A DNA stretch of 64,000 bases from Paraburkholderia mimosarum LMG 23256 = NBRC 106338 (GCF_000739815.1 NZ_BBJJ01000007.1:62001-126000), one strand, 5' to 3'; counted from the stretch's first letter, positions 34,743 through 45,561 are shown. Translations and numbers: made by a program. The notes: generated from the sequence alone by a model not told the origin.

Positions 34743-35168
34743 ATGACGACCCGATCGAATCGCCTGCTGCGCCGGATGCCGTTGGGCCACGCTGGCGCGC
34801 TCATCGTTGCGCTGTGTTGCACATCGGGCGCGGCGACGGCCGTCCACGCACAGGGTGCGCCGCAATCGATCGCCGTGCAGCGCATGGCGACGGTGCAGTC
34901 CGGCACGGGCTTTCGCGCCTCCCGGCTGGTGGGCTCCGATGTCTACGACAACAACGGCAGCAAGATCGGCACGATCGACGACATCGTGCTCGAGTCGCCC
35001 AACCAGGGCGCCTTCGCGATCCTCTCCGTGGGCGGGTTCCTCGGCATGGGCAAGCATCTCGTCGCGGTGCCGTTCAATGATCTGCGCATCGACAGCCGGC
35101 AGATCGTGCTGCGGACCGACAAGGCGCAACTGCAGGCCATGCCCGAATTCAACTACGCACACGATTGA
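34743..35168 (+). CDS. Exported PRC-barrel protein
   Basis: A 141-residue protein with a signal peptide (through residues ~35, ending VHAQ) and a PRC-barrel-like domain (FRASRLVGSDVYDNNGSKIGTIDDIVL... FLGMGKHLVAVPFNDLRI). PRC barrels occur in photosynthetic reaction centres, RimM and many exported stress proteins. A very strong site GGAGGGGGAGG precedes ATG 34743, suggesting high expression. Role unknown. Confidence 0.85.
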   Translation: MTTRSNRLLRRMPLGHAGALIVALCCTSGAATAVHAQGAPQSIAVQRMATVQSGTGFRASRLVGSDVYDNNGSKIGTIDDIVLESPNQGAFAILSVGGFLGMGKHLVAVPFNDLRIDSRQIVLRTDKAQLQAMPEFNYAHD

Positions 35169-35321
35169 TCGATCCCTGCGCGAGCGTGCCTGTTGCTCCG
35201 CAAGGCGAACCGTTCCCTGGTCCGCAGTCCGCCTTGGTCCAAAGTCCTATTGCGCGCCCCTGTCCCACGCACCATAGTGGAACGATGCCTCGTGGGAGGC
35301 CTCACGGCGGGGAGCATTTCG

Positions 35322-36143
35322 ATGGCGAAGAATGCGGAAGCGAAGGCGCAGCAGGCGGAAGAGCCCGTGGAGAAGCTCGGCGAAAAGGCCTATCAAAAGG
35401 AACTGGCGCGGCTGCATGGCGAACTCGTCCGGCTGCAGGAATGGGTCGTCGCGAATCGCAAGCGGGTTTGCATTTTATTCGAGGGGCGCGACGGAGCAGG
35501 CAAGGGCGGCACGATCAAGGCGCTCACCGAACGCGTGAGCCCGCGCGTGTTCCGCGTGTTCGCGCTGCCCGCGCCCACGGAGCGCGAGAGGTCCCAGATG
35601 TACTTCCAGCGCTACCTGCCGCTGCTGCCCGCCGCGGGCGAAATCGTGGTATTCGACCGGAGCTGGTACAACCGTGCCGGCGTCGAGCGCGTGATGGGCT
35701 TTTGCACGCCACAACAGGCGAACGAGTTCCTGCGCGGCGTGCCGCTCATCGAGCGTGCCATCATCGACTCGGGCACGATCCTCATCAAGTTCTGGCTCGA
35801 GGTCAGCCAGAAAGAGCAGACACGTCGCCTCGAAGGTCGCATCAACGATCCGCGCAAGGTCTGGAAACTTTCCCCCATGGACCTCGAATCGTATAGCCGC
35901 TGGTACGATTACTCACGCGCGCGCGACGAGATGTTCGACATGACGGATACGCCGGAAACGCCGTGGTTCGTGGTCCGGTCCGACGACAAGAAGCGCGGGC
36001 GTCTGAACGTCATCCAGCATATTCTGGACGCCATTCCGTACGAACCGCTGCCGCGCCGAAAGATCACGCTGCCGGAGCGCCAGAAGGCACAAGGCTACCG
36101 TGACCCGGACTACGCTTACCGGTACGTGGCCGAAAAGTTCTGA
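35322..36143 (+). CDS. ppk2: Polyphosphate kinase 2
   Basis: A 273-residue single-domain PPK2. It uses polyphosphate to phosphorylate ADP or GDP (or AMP in class III). Walker A GRDGAGKGG is at 55-63, the Walker B-like FDRSWYNRAGVERVMGFC (lid residues) follows, and PRRKITLPERQ closes the core. The length is that of one-domain class I enzymes. GGGGAG precedes ATG 35322. It lies just upstream of a small RRM-like gene and faces the arginine deiminase operon, which makes ATP by another route. Confidence 0.92.
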   Translation: MAKNAEAKAQQAEEPVEKLGEKAYQKELARLHGELVRLQEWVVANRKRVCILFEGRDGAGKGGTIKALTERVSPRVFRVFALPAPTERERSQMYFQRYLPLLPAAGEIVVFDRSWYNRAGVERVMGFCTPQQANEFLRGVPLIERAIIDSGTILIKFWLEVSQKEQTRRLEGRINDPRKVWKLSPMDLESYSRWYDYSRARDEMFDMTDTPETPWFVVRSDDKKRGRLNVIQHILDAIPYEPLPRRKITLPERQKAQGYRDPDYAYRYVAEKF

Positions 36144-36234
36144 CTCGTCCGGCACCTCGACCGGCGCGTCTTCTCGTCACGCCGAAGCAAACGACACTAT
36201 CATCACGATTGAACGCTCATGAGGGGTAGACACC

Positions 36235-36489
36235 ATGGCCGATCTGCTGCTGGGAAATATCGACGAACACGTCACCGACGCTGAAATCAGCGAGTTTCTG
36301 GAGCGCTACGGCTTTCCGCCGTTCGATGCGATTCAGCGTCTAGAGGGGTCGGGCCGGCCCGGCGCGCTGCTCACGTTCAACGAGGCGAGCGAGGAGGGAC
36401 TGCGCAGGTTGCAGGGGCGCATCAACAACCTGTTCTGGCGCGAGCACACCATCAGCGCGCAGGTGATGCCGCCCGCGCGCGAGGAGTAG
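36235..36489 (+). CDS. Small RRM-like RNA-binding protein
   Basis: An 84-residue protein with the beta-alpha-beta-beta-alpha-beta pattern of an RNA recognition motif: ADLLLGNIDEHVTDAEISEFLERYGF (RNP2-like), then GALLTFNEASEEGLRRLQGRINN. The aromatic RNP1 residues are not well kept, so RNA binding is a prediction. GAGGGG precedes the ATG. The gene ends at a strong hairpin. Confidence 0.75.
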   Translation: MADLLLGNIDEHVTDAEISEFLERYGFPPFDAIQRLEGSGRPGALLTFNEASEEGLRRLQGRINNLFWREHTISAQVMPPAREE

Positions 36490-36504
36490 AGCACAGACGC
36501 GACA

Positions 36505-36543
36505 GGGCGCGCACCGCGGCTTTGCCCGCCGCGGTGCGCGCCC
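36505..36543. terminator. Perfect 16-base-pair hairpin between convergent genes
   Basis: GGGCGCGCACCGCGGC (36505-36520) and GCCGCGGTGCGCGCCC (36528-36543) pair without mismatch around the loop TTTGCCC. It separates the RRM-like gene from arcC, which end towards each other. No T tract, so termination may be rho-assisted. Confidence 0.65.
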
Positions 36544-36593
36544 TGACTTTCAGTGGCTGCTGCTTTCAGGCGCCGTTTTCTGGCGGCCCGAAC

Positions 36594-37523
36594 TCAATAG
36601 AAGATCAGCCCCGGCCTCGCCGTGCTCACGCGCGTGCCTGCTTTGCCCTGCGTAATCGCCACGATGTCGGCCAGCGCGCCGATCACCGCATCCTTGCCCG
36701 TGTTGCGCGCGAACTCCGCAGCCGCCATGACCTTCGGCCCCATCGATCCGGCCGCGAAGCCGAGCTTCTCCAGCTCGTCGGGATGCGCGCTCGCGATCGC
36801 CTTTTGCGTCGACTTGCTCCAGTCGATGTAGGCGGCGTTCACGTCGGTGGCGATGATGAGCATGTCGGCCTCCAGCTCCTGCGCGAGCAGGGCCGAGCAC
36901 AAATCCTTGTCGATCACGGCCTCGACGCCGCCGAGCTTGTGGCCTTCGCCATAGAGCGTCGGAATGCCGCCGCCGCCCGCGCAGATCACGATCGTGCCGC
37001 GCTCCAGCAGCCATTTCACCGGGCGGATCTCGAAGATGTGTTTCGGCCTCGGGCTCGCCACCACGCGGCGGAACTTGTCGCCGTCGGGCGCGATGGCCCA
37101 GCCGCGCTCGGCGGCGAGTTTCTCCGCCTGTTCCTTCGTGTAGACCGGGCCGATCGGCTTGCTCGGATGCTGGAACGCCGGGTCGTTCGCGTCCACTTCG
37201 ACCTGGGTGAGGATGGTTGCGAAGGGCACCTCGTAGGGCAACAGGTTGCCGAGCTCCTGTTCGATCATGTAGCCGATCATGCCTTCGGTCTGGGCACCGA
37301 GCACGTCGAGCGGATAACCGGGCACGTCCTTGTAGGCCTCGCCCTGCAGCGCGAGCAGCCCGACCTGCGGCCCGTTGCCGTGCGCGATCACCAGTTCGTT
37401 ACCCTGTGCGATCTGCGCGATCTGGGCGGCCGCGAGGCGCACGTTTTCGCGCTGGTTTTCCGCCGTCATCGGCTCGCCGCGACGCAGCAGCGCGTTGCCG
37501 CCAAGCGCAATCACGATTCGCAT
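36594..37523 (-). CDS. arcC: Carbamate kinase
   Basis: A 309-residue kinase that transfers the phosphate of carbamoyl phosphate to ADP, the ATP-yielding step of arginine fermentation. Signatures: [35 protein letters not shown] and [13 protein letters not shown]. Length is typical. ATG 37523 is chosen as the usual start ([13 protein letters not shown]). It is the last gene of arcD-arcA-arcB-arcC, 79 bases after arcB. The hairpin at 36505 lies beyond its stop. Confidence 0.95.
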   Translation of the reverse strand: MRIVIALGGNALLRRGEPMTAENQRENVRLAAAQIAQIAQGNELVIAHGNGPQVGLLALQGEAYKDVPGYPLDVLGAQTEGMIGYMIEQELGNLLPYEVPFATILTQVEVDANDPAFQHPSKPIGPVYTKEQAEKLAAERGWAIAPDGDKFRRVVASPRPKHIFEIRPVKWLLERGTIVICAGGGGIPTLYGEGHKLGGVEAVIDKDLCSALLAQELEADMLIIATDVNAAYIDWSKSTQKAIASAHPDELEKLGFAAGSMGPKVMAAAEFARNTGKDAVIGALADIVAITQGKAGTRVSTARPGLIFY

Positions 37524-37602
37524 GATGCACTCCCATGGTTGTGCGTGTCGTTGGAGCAGGGCGGGCGCACCGTGGCGCACCCGCCTCGCAAGACGGTGCG
37601 GC

Positions 37603-38613
37603 TCAGATGTCGGCGAGCGTGGAAACGAGGATCGCCTTGATCGTATGCATGCGGTTTTCCGCTTGCTCGAAGGCGAGATTCAGCGGCGACTCGAACACTT
37701 CCTCCGTCACCTCCACGCCGTTCTTCAACTCGGGATATTTGTCGGCGATCTGTTTGCCGACCTTCGTCTCGCTGTTGTGAAAGGCGGGCAGGCAGTGCAT
37801 GAAGCGCGTTTGCGCGCTGCCGCTCGCCTTCATGAGCGCCATGTTCACCTGGTAGGGCAGCAGCACCTTGATGCGCTCGCCCCAGGCTTCCATCGGCTCG
37901 CCCATCGACACCCACACGTCGGTGTGGACGAAGTCCACGTCCTTCACGGCCTCTCTGGGGTCTTCGGTGAGCAGCATGCGCGCGCCGCTTTCCTCGGCGA
38001 ACTTCTTGCAGTCCGCCACGAGTTCGTCATGCGGCCAGAGCGACTTTGGCGCGGCGATACGCACGTCCATGCCGAGCTTCGCGCCGACGAGCAGCAGCGA
38101 ATTGCCCATGTTGTTGCGGGCGTCGCCCACATACGCGTAGCTGATCTGCGTGAGCGCCTTGTCGGAATGCTCGCGCATGGTGAGCACGTCGGCGAGCATC
38201 TGCGTGGGATGGTATTCGTCGGTCAGCCCGTTGAACACCGGCACGCCCGCGAACTTCGCGAGCTCCTCGACGATTTCCTGCTTGAACCCGCGATACTCGA
38301 TCGCGTCGTACATGCGGCCCAGCACGCGCGCGGTGTCCTTCATGCTCTCCTTGTGGCCGATCTGCGAGGAGGTCGGATCGATGTAGGTGACATTCGCACC
38401 CTGGTCGTACGCGGCGACCTCGAACGCGCAGCGCGTGCGCGTGGAGGTCTTTTCGAAGATGAGCGCAATGTTCACACCCTTGAGGTGCTGCTGCTCGGTA
38501 CCCGTGTACTTGGCGCGCTTGAGGTCGCGCGAGAGGTCGAGCAGGTATCTCAGCTCGCGGGGGGTGTGATGCATCAGGCTGAGCAGGCTGCGGTTGCGCA
38601 GGTTGAAAGCCAT
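37603..38613 (-). CDS. arcB: Catabolic ornithine carbamoyltransferase
   Basis: A 336-residue transcarbamylase converting citrulline and phosphate to ornithine and carbamoyl phosphate. [12 protein letters not shown] is the carbamoyl-phosphate loop and MHCLPAFH contains the conserved HCLP motif. The length of 336 residues and the operon position mark the catabolic type rather than ArgF. It is translated after arcA, with 79-base gaps on both sides. Confidence 0.95.
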   Translation of the reverse strand: MAFNLRNRSLLSLMHHTPRELRYLLDLSRDLKRAKYTGTEQQHLKGVNIALIFEKTSTRTRCAFEVAAYDQGANVTYIDPTSSQIGHKESMKDTARVLGRMYDAIEYRGFKQEIVEELAKFAGVPVFNGLTDEYHPTQMLADVLTMREHSDKALTQISYAYVGDARNNMGNSLLLVGAKLGMDVRIAAPKSLWPHDELVADCKKFAEESGARMLLTEDPREAVKDVDFVHTDVWVSMGEPMEAWGERIKVLLPYQVNMALMKASGSAQTRFMHCLPAFHNSETKVGKQIADKYPELKNGVEVTEEVFESPLNLAFEQAENRMHTIKAILVSTLADI

Positions 38614-38692
38614 GTCGTTTCTCCATTGCGAATACGGTTGGTGTGCTGAGGGTAGGCGACCGATCTGGCCGCTACGTCAGTCACGAAAACTT

Positions 38693-39949
38693 TCAGTACT
38701 CCACGGCATCGCGCACGATCGGACAGGTCATGCAGTGGCCGCCGCCGCGCCCGCGGCCCAACTCGCTCGCCGTGATCGTGATGACCTCCACGCCGGCCTT
38801 GCGCAGCAGCGTGTTCGTATAGGTGTTGCGGTCGTAGCCGATCACGACGCCGGGCTCGATGCACACCACGTTGTTGCCGTCGTCCCATTGCTCGCGCTCG
38901 GCCTCGAACGCGTTGCCGCCGGTCTGGACGATGCGCAGGCTCTTCAAACCCAGCGCCTCGGCCACGACATCGACGAAGGGCTTTTCCTCGCGGCGCAGGT
39001 CGAGCTTCGAGGGACTCTTGTCGTCGGGGCGAATCGAAAACGGCACGATTTCGTTGACCACTTCGGGGAAGATCGTCACGAGGTCGCGATCGCAGAAGCT
39101 GAACACCGTATCGAGGTGCATGGCCGCGCGCGACTTGGGCAGGCCCGCAACGACGATGCGCCTGGCGCCGCCCTTGGCGAAGATGTTCTGCGCGAGACGC
39201 CCGATGGCCTGGCGGCTCGTGCGCTCGCCCATGCCGATCAGCACGACGCCGTTGCCAATTGGCATCACGTCGCCGCCTTCGAGCGTGGCCGCGCCGTGGT
39301 CCTCGTCGGGGTCGCCGTACCAGACCTCGAAGTCCTTGCCGGCGAAGTCGGGGTGGTACCGGTAGATGGCCGTGGTGAGCAGCGTTTCCTGGCGGCGCGC
39401 CGGCCAGTACATCGGATTGAGCGAGACGCCGTTGTAAATCCAGCAGGTGGTGTCGCGCGTGAAGGTGCTATTGGGCAGCGGCGCGAGCACGAAGCTCGAA
39501 TAGCCGAGATAACGGCGAAATTCCTTGAGGATCTTGCTTTGTTCGGTATCCGGAATATCTTCCGCCACCACGCCGCCAATCAGGAATTCCGCGATCTTGC
39601 GCGGCTCGAGCCCTTCGAGCCAGCTGCGCACCTCGCCGGCGAGCGAAACGCCCACGGTCTCGGGGCGAACCTTGCGGTCAAGAATGTACTTGAGCGCCTC
39701 GGGGTGCTGCACCGTTTCGGTAAGCAGATTGTGCATCTCGAGGACATCCACGCCGCGTTCGCGCATCTTCGTCACGAAGTCGAAGTGGTCGCGCTTCGCC
39801 TGGCTGACCCAGATGACGTCGTCGTAGAGAAGCTCGTCGCAGTTGCTGGGGGTGAGGCGCAGATGCGCGAGACCGGGTGAGCAAACCATGACCTTGCGCA
39901 GCTTGCCCGACTCGGAGTGTACGCCGAAGGCGACAGTGTCCGTACTCAT
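38693..39949 (-). CDS. arcA: Arginine deiminase
   Basis: A 418-residue enzyme converting arginine to citrulline and ammonia. The catalytic Cys C406 is in GGGHCMTC near the C-terminus, with the [12 protein letters not shown] block and [10 protein letters not shown] in the core, all characteristic. Two ATGs stand side by side (39952 and 39949); the second is taken because GAGGAG lies seven bases upstream of it. arcD precedes by 16 bases, so the two are almost certainly translated from one message. Confidence 0.95.
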   Translation of the reverse strand: MSTDTVAFGVHSESGKLRKVMVCSPGLAHLRLTPSNCDELLYDDVIWVSQAKRDHFDFVTKMRERGVDVLEMHNLLTETVQHPEALKYILDRKVRPETVGVSLAGEVRSWLEGLEPRKIAEFLIGGVVAEDIPDTEQSKILKEFRRYLGYSSFVLAPLPNSTFTRDTTCWIYNGVSLNPMYWPARRQETLLTTAIYRYHPDFAGKDFEVWYGDPDEDHGAATLEGGDVMPIGNGVVLIGMGERTSRQAIGRLAQNIFAKGGARRIVVAGLPKSRAAMHLDTVFSFCDRDLVTIFPEVVNEIVPFSIRPDDKSPSKLDLRREEKPFVDVVAEALGLKSLRIVQTGGNAFEAEREQWDDGNNVVCIEPGVVIGYDRNTYTNTLLRKAGVEVITITASELGRGRGGGHCMTCPIVRDAVEY

Positions 39950-39965
39950 CATGGAACTCCTCGAA

Positions 39966-41447
39966 TCAGAGGGTGAGAAAGCCCTTGTACAGGCCGAACG
40001 CCGCCACCACTGCGCCAAGCAGAACGGCGGCGAAAACGAATTTTTCGATGTTCGTGAAGACGGGCTGGCCGACCTCGCGCTTGGCGCGCGCGAACAGCAC
40101 GATGCCCGGCGCGTAGAGGAGTGCGGAGAGCAGCACGTATTTGAGGCCGCCCGCGTAGATGAGCCAGACGGCATAGATCACGGCGACACCCGCGATGACG
40201 AGATCCTTGTTGCGCTCGCCACTGTCGGCTTCGTAGGTCTCGCCGCGCACCGCGAGCAGCAAAGCGTAGGCAGCGGACCAGAAGTACGGCAGCAGGATCA
40301 TCGAGGTCGCGAGATAGATGAGCGAGAGATACGTGCCCTTCGAGAACAGCGTGATGACGAGGAAAATCTGCACCATGCCGTTCGTAAGCCACAGCGCGTT
40401 GGCCGGCACGTGCTTCGCGTTCTCCTTGCGCAGGAAGTTCGGCATGGTGTGGTCGCGTGCGGCCGAAAAAATGATTTCGGCGCACAGCAACACCCAGGAG
40501 AGCAGTGCGCCCGCGAGCGACACGACGAGACCCACGCTGATCAGAATTGCGCCCCAGTGTCCGACCACGTTTTCGAGCACACCTGCCATCGAGGGATTCT
40601 GCAATGCCGCGAGCTTGGGCTGCGTGAGTATGCCAAGCGAAAGCACATTGACGAGCACGAGCAGGAGCAGCACGCCGACGAAGCCGATGACAGTGGCCTT
40701 GCCCACATCGCTCCGCTTCTCGGCGCGGGCCGAGAAGATGCTCGCGCCTTCGATGCCGATGAACACCCAGACGGTCACGAGCATCATGTTGCGGACCTGG
40801 TTCGTCACGCTGCCGAGCTTGGGGTTCAACTGGCCCCAGAAGTCGGCTGTGAAGGTGGCGCCGCTGAACGCAAACGCACAAATGATGATGAAGAGGCACA
40901 GCGGCACCAGTTTCGCGACCGTCGTTATCTGGTTGACGATCGCCGCTTCCTTGATGCCCCGCAGCACGAGAAAGTGCAGCGCCCAGAGCAGCACCGAGGC
41001 GCAGATGATGGAGATCGGTGTATTGCCCTCGCCGAAGATCGGGTAGAAGTAGCCTAGCGTGCTGAACAGGAGAACGAAGTAACCGACATTGCCGAGCCAG
41101 GCGCTGATCCAGTAGCCCCATGCCGAGCCGAAACCCATATAGTCGCCGAAGCCGGCTTTCGCATAGGCGTAGACCCCGCCGTCTAGTTCGGGCTTGCGCA
41201 AGGCTAGCGACTGGAACACGAATGCGAGCATGAGCATGCCGACCGCGGTGATCGCCCAGCCGATCAGTACGGCGCCAGCATCGGCGCTGGCCGCCATGTT
41301 TTGCGGCAGGGAAAAGATGCCGCCGCCCACCATCGAGCCGACGACGAGGGCGGTGAGCGCGCCGAGACGCAATTTGTTGGCGGCGGCCGGTGCGGCGGCG
41401 CGATCGGGTGCGGCAGCGGGGCCAGGCGTAGACGTCGATTCGGACAT
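39966..41447 (-). CDS. arcD: Arginine/ornithine antiporter
   Basis: A 493-residue APC-superfamily transporter with about 12 membrane helices. It begins with a polar Ala/Pro-rich stretch and [21 protein letters not shown], the usual APC substrate-binding helix 1. It exchanges external arginine for ornithine produced by arcB. First gene of the operon arcD-arcA-arcB-arcC. Upstream is a 1.1 kb noncoding region. A GGAGACC site precedes ATG 41447. Confidence 0.92.
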   Translation of the reverse strand: MSESTSTPGPAAAPDRAAAPAAANKLRLGALTALVVGSMVGGGIFSLPQNMAASADAGAVLIGWAITAVGMLMLAFVFQSLALRKPELDGGVYAYAKAGFGDYMGFGSAWGYWISAWLGNVGYFVLLFSTLGYFYPIFGEGNTPISIICASVLLWALHFLVLRGIKEAAIVNQITTVAKLVPLCLFIIICAFAFSGATFTADFWGQLNPKLGSVTNQVRNMMLVTVWVFIGIEGASIFSARAEKRSDVGKATVIGFVGVLLLLVLVNVLSLGILTQPKLAALQNPSMAGVLENVVGHWGAILISVGLVVSLAGALLSWVLLCAEIIFSAARDHTMPNFLRKENAKHVPANALWLTNGMVQIFLVITLFSKGTYLSLIYLATSMILLPYFWSAAYALLLAVRGETYEADSGERNKDLVIAGVAVIYAVWLIYAGGLKYVLLSALLYAPGIVLFARAKREVGQPVFTNIEKFVFAAVLLGAVVAAFGLYKGFLTL

Positions 41448-42529
41448 GAGCGGTCTCCAGAACGAGCCGGCTGGGTCGCACATCTCGCGCTGCGCGCCCA
41501 AACCGTGAGCTTGCTTGTGCCTGCGACTGCAGCGCGGATTTCGCGACGGGGAAATGCAAGCCGTGTCGCTACGCGCTCAATCTGATAGGGGGAGTGAAAT
41601 CTGGCAATAAGACCTTGGTCCGATATGGGGAGATGAATCGGTGCAATTGAATTAAAGCGGCCGGAGCATGGCATTTTTATGACCGGGAATTATGCGAACT
41701 GCGTACAGAAAAGCGACGGGCCGAGCGTGATGGGAAAAGCGCATTGCGCGCCGGAAAACGCCTTTTGGCAACTCGCACCCATTGAGGCACCTTGTTGGAC
41801 GGCGTAAGGAGGGGCATTTAGGGATGTTGCGTCGCGCCATTTTTCGGATTCGATATTTTTCGAGCCAGGGCGACAGGCGTGCTGCACTCTTTGGATTAAT
41901 TCCAAAATGAATCGACTCCGGTAAAAATCGTTCCAATCCGTCTTTTATTCGAAATATTGAGAATAATTGCGACGCGCATCGAATGCGATCATCGGTCAGC
42001 GGGGGGGCGGCGCTCGGCGAAGCGGCGGGTTCGGTCACGCAGGCCGCACTCGTTTATCTGGAGAACGAAACGACTGAGCCGGGATGTTAATGGACACCGT
42101 CGCGGCGGATGGCCGACGAGCGAGTGCAGTTGCAGCGGGGCGAGGGGCTGCCTTCCCATGCCGTTGCCCATTGAACGCGAACTGACCCTCGACACTGCGC
42201 GAGCGCGCCCGCTGGCGTCCCTGAACTGTTCCCTGCATGCCGGCTTCGGCACCGTTAGTGCAGACGAACCTGCAAGAGCCCTCCGCATCGGGATGGGCAG
42301 CCGCTCGAGCAGGTCGCGAATCCTGCCACCATCGCCAACCCTGACAGTCCCGCATGGTTCGCAGCGTTCGCGCGGAGCGGAGCGGTGTGACTTGACGCGA
42401 CGGCGGCCCGGCGCGCGCAATCGGAAGACTTTTGGGGCGCGATGCGCCGCGCCGTTTTAAAATGGCGCGCAAGCTCGCGCGAGCGCGTGCCCCTGTTGCC
42501 TGATTCCAGCCGCTTCCTGTCGCCAACGC
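41448..42529. other. Long arcD-AraC intergenic region with a GC dip
   Basis: No convincing gene in 1082 bases. The segment about 41580-41980 is roughly 45-50% GC against two-thirds in the surroundings. No obvious FNR/ANR box (TTGAT-N4-ATCAA) was found upstream of arcD, although such a site is expected for anaerobically induced arc operons. Several ORFs overlap here, but their codon use looks random. It may carry a long leader, regulator sites or a small RNA. Confidence 0.5.
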
Positions 42530-43534
42530 ATGCCATCGCCTAGCGCCACCGTCCCCATTTCGCTCGTCAACGGCTTTCTGGCCGCCGCCGATGCAGAACC
42601 CGCCGTGATTCGCCGCTATCTCAACGAAGCGGGCATCGCGCCGGAACTGCTCGCCAAGCCCGGCGGACGCGTGACCGAGGAACAGTTTTCAAATCTCTAT
42701 CAAACGCTCGCCATCGAACTCGACGACGAGATGCCCGGTATCTTCAGCCGGCCGCTGCGCAGCGGCACCCTCAAGTTTCTGTGCCTGAGCCTGCTTGACG
42801 CACGCAACCTCGAAACGGCGCTGCATCGATTCGACCAGTTCTTCCATATCGTGCTCGACGATTTCCGGCTCGAATCGCGCCGCGAGGGGTTTGTCGCCCA
42901 GGTGACATTGCGCGCCAACCCGGCATACGGTGCAATTGGGCCGTTGGGCCAGGAGCTGACGCTCAAGCTCGCGCACGGCGTCTCGTCCTGGCTGATCGGC
43001 CAGCGCATCCCGCTCCTGCAAGTCGATTTCGCCTGCCCGCAGCCGCCACACGCACTCGATCACCGGTATTTCTTTTCGGGGCCCGTGCGCTTTGGCTGCG
43101 AGGCCACGCTCATGCGCTTTAGCGCGGCCTACCTCGACATGCCGATCCGGCAGAGCAAGCGCAACCTGCGCGCGTTTCTCGCGCGCTCGCCCGGCGACTG
43201 GATCTTCGAGACATTCAGCGAGCAGCTCGTGAGCCACAACGTGCGCCAGTATCTCGCCGCGCAACTGCCCGTTCTGCCGACTATCGAGCAGACGGCCGAG
43301 AGCCAGCACTGCTCGGTGCGCACGCTCTGCCGGCGCCTCGCCGCCGAGAAGACGACGTTCCAGGCGCTCAAGGACGAGCTGCGCCGCGACGTGGCGATCC
43401 AGCGCCTCACCGACACACAGGACACGATCGCGGCCATCGGGGGCGATCTCGGCTTCGATGATCCGAGCGCCTTCCATCGCGCGTTTCGCCACTGGACCGG
43501 CAGCACGCCGGGCACCTACCGGCGCCACGGCTGA
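42530..43534 (+). CDS. AraC family regulator with an arabinose-binding-type N-terminal domain
   Basis: A 334-residue regulator. The N-terminal region (ISLVNGFLAAADAEP...ELDDEMPGIFSRPLRSGT) resembles the PF12625-type ligand domain. The C-terminal 100 residues are an AraC HTH with LRRDVAIQRLTDTQDTIAAIGGDLGFDDPSAFHRAFRHWTGSTPGTYR. It lies upstream of an acyl-CoA dehydrogenase-ETF cluster on the same strand, so control of that cluster is likely. Arc operon control is the alternative, since arcD is divergent, 1.1 kb away. Ligand unknown. Confidence 0.88.
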   Translation: MPSPSATVPISLVNGFLAAADAEPAVIRRYLNEAGIAPELLAKPGGRVTEEQFSNLYQTLAIELDDEMPGIFSRPLRSGTLKFLCLSLLDARNLETALHRFDQFFHIVLDDFRLESRREGFVAQVTLRANPAYGAIGPLGQELTLKLAHGVSSWLIGQRIPLLQVDFACPQPPHALDHRYFFSGPVRFGCEATLMRFSAAYLDMPIRQSKRNLRAFLARSPGDWIFETFSEQLVSHNVRQYLAAQLPVLPTIEQTAESQHCSVRTLCRRLAAEKTTFQALKDELRRDVAIQRLTDTQDTIAAIGGDLGFDDPSAFHRAFRHWTGSTPGTYRRHG

Positions 43535-43630
43535 ACGCCGGACCGCGCGCGACGTTAGCGAACGCCTTGGCAAAGCGGCCAGGGCCAACCCCAATGGATG
43601 GTCGATACAGCCGAAAACGTGGCCAGAATT

Positions 43631-43663
43631 GTCACCATATGGTCCGGTTTGGACAGTGGTGAC
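43631..43663. promoter_or_regulatory. Two-layer inverted repeat before the acyl-CoA dehydrogenase gene
   Basis: GTCACCA (43631-43637) and TGGTGAC (43657-43663) pair, and inside them GTCC (43642-43645) pairs with GGAC (43651-43654). It is about 110 bases upstream of the next ATG. It could be an operator or a transcript hairpin. Confidence 0.45.
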
Positions 43664-43770
43664 GCCTCCATTTGGCGCTAGGATTCGTCCTGTACTGCTG
43701 CCTCGTGGCCATCTTTGCAAGCGGCCCGGCGGCGCCTCCAATTTATCCCTGTGTGACTGGAAGACCGATC

Positions 43771-45561
43771 ATGAGCTATAACGCCCCCGTCAAGGATATG
43801 CTGTACGTGCTGAAAGAGCTGGCCGGCATCGACGCCGTCGCAACCCTGCCGGGTTTCGAAGACGCCGGCATCGACACCGCCCAGGCGGTGCTCGACGAGT
43901 GCGCGAAGCTGTCCGGTGAAGTCATCGCGCCGCTGAACGTGGAAGGCGACCGCGCGCCGAGCAGCTGGCGCGACGGCGAGGTCACGGCCACGCCGGGTTT
44001 CGCGGCGGCGTTCCGCCAGTATGTCGAGGGCGGCTGGCAGGGCCTTCAGCATCCGACCGAATTCGGCGGCCAGGCGCTGCCCAAGCTGATCGCCACGCCC
44101 TGCATCGAAATGCTCAACGCGGCGAACCTCTCGTTCGCGCTGTGCCCGTTGCTCACCGACGGCGCCATCGAGGCGCTGCTCACGGCGGGCAGCGACGAGC
44201 TCAAGGCGCGCTACGTGCCGAAGCTCATCTCGGGCGACTGGACCGGCACGATGAACCTGACCGAGCCGCAGGCGGGCTCCGACCTCGCGCTGGTGCGCTC
44301 GCGCGCCGAGCCGCAGGGCGACGGCACGTACAAGGTCTTCGGCACGAAGATCTTCATCACGTGGGGCGAGCACGACATGGCCGAGAACATCGTCCATCTC
44401 GTGCTGGCGCGCACGCCGAACGCGCCCGAAGGCGTGAAGGGCATTTCGCTCTTCGTCGTGCCGAAGTTCCTCGTGAACGAAGACGGGACGCTGGGCGCGC
44501 GCAACGACGTGCATTGCGTGTCGATCGAGCACAAGCTCGGCATCAAGGCGAGCCCGACGGCCGTGCTGCAATACGGCGACAACGGTGGCGCGATCGGCTA
44601 TCTCGTGGGCGAGGAGAACCGCGGCCTCGAATACATGTTCATCATGATGAACGCGGCGCGCTTCGGCGTGGGCATGCAGGGCATCGGCGTGGCCGATCGC
44701 GCCTACCAGAAGGCCGTGGTCTATGCCAAGGAGCGCGTGCAGAGCCGCCCCGTCGATGGCTCGCTCAAGCAGTCGGCTACCATCATCCATCACCCCGACG
44801 TGCGCCGCATGCTCGGCTCGATGCGCGCCATGACCGAAGGCGCGCGCGCGCTCGGCTATGTCGCGGCCGCCTATAGCGACGTTGCGCACTTCCACGCCGA
44901 CGCCGAGGTGCGGGCGCGCAACCTGGCGATCTACGAGTACCTCGTGCCGATCGTGAAGGGCTGGAGCACCGAGATGGTCAACGAGGTGACGAGCCTCGGC
45001 GTGCAGGTGCATGGCGGCATGGGCTTCATCGAAGAAACGGGCGCCGCGCAGTACTACCGCGATGCGCGCATTCTCGCCATCTACGAAGGCACCACGGCGA
45101 TTCAGGCAAACGACCTGGTCGGCCGCAAGACGGTGCGCGACGGCGGTGCGGTCGCGAAGGCGCTGCTTGCCGACATCGCACAGACTGCAGAAGCGCTCGG
45201 CGCAGCGGGCGGCGCGGCGGCCCAGTCGATGCGCACGCAACTGGAGAAGGGCGCGAGCGCGCTTTCGAATGTCGTCGATTACGTGGTTGCGAACGTCAAG
45301 AGCGATCCGAACGCGGTGTTCGCGGGCAGCGTGCCGTATTTGAAGCTCGCGGGCATCGTGCTGTGCGGCTGGCAAATGGCCCGCGCGCTGCTGGTCTCGC
45401 AACGCGAACTCGCGAACGATCCCGAGTTCCACGGCGCCAAGATCGCAATCGCGCAGTTCTACGCGGAGCACATTCTCCCGCAGGCGGCCGGCCTCGAAAC
45501 CGCGGTCCTCGCCGGCAAGGGTGACGCTGGCGTGCTCGCGCTGAGCGAAGTGCAGTTCTGA
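43771..45561 (+). CDS. Acyl-CoA dehydrogenase with C-terminal extension (DmdC-like)
   Basis: A 596-residue flavoenzyme that introduces the first double bond of beta-oxidation. The core acyl-CoA dehydrogenase fold is visible: GTMNLTEPQAGSDLALVRSRA (FAD binding), and the catalytic-Glu segment ILAIYEGTTAIQANDLVGRK. A C-terminal helical domain extends the protein beyond the 380-residue standard, as in the DmdC/FadE-type long-chain or methylthiopropionyl-CoA enzymes. Electrons go to ETF, encoded just downstream. ATG 43771 follows GGAAGACC. The genuine substrate is not known. Confidence 0.9.
   Translation: MSYNAPVKDMLYVLKELAGIDAVATLPGFEDAGIDTAQAVLDECAKLSGEVIAPLNVEGDRAPSSWRDGEVTATPGFAAAFRQYVEGGWQGLQHPTEFGGQALPKLIATPCIEMLNAANLSFALCPLLTDGAIEALLTAGSDELKARYVPKLISGDWTGTMNLTEPQAGSDLALVRSRAEPQGDGTYKVFGTKIFITWGEHDMAENIVHLVLARTPNAPEGVKGISLFVVPKFLVNEDGTLGARNDVHCVSIEHKLGIKASPTAVLQYGDNGGAIGYLVGEENRGLEYMFIMMNAARFGVGMQGIGVADRAYQKAVVYAKERVQSRPVDGSLKQSATIIHHPDVRRMLGSMRAMTEGARALGYVAAAYSDVAHFHADAEVRARNLAIYEYLVPIVKGWSTEMVNEVTSLGVQVHGGMGFIEETGAAQYYRDARILAIYEGTTAIQANDLVGRKTVRDGGAVAKALLADIAQTAEALGAAGGAAAQSMRTQLEKGASALSNVVDYVVANVKSDPNAVFAGSVPYLKLAGIVLCGWQMARALLVSQRELANDPEFHGAKIAIAQFYAEHILPQAAGLETAVLAGKGDAGVLALSEVQF

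Noticed and set aside
41957..42536. Several ORFs of 93-167 codons in the arcD-AraC gap
   Set aside because: They overlap each other on both strands, lack ribosome-binding sites and domain patterns. I treat the stretch as noncoding.
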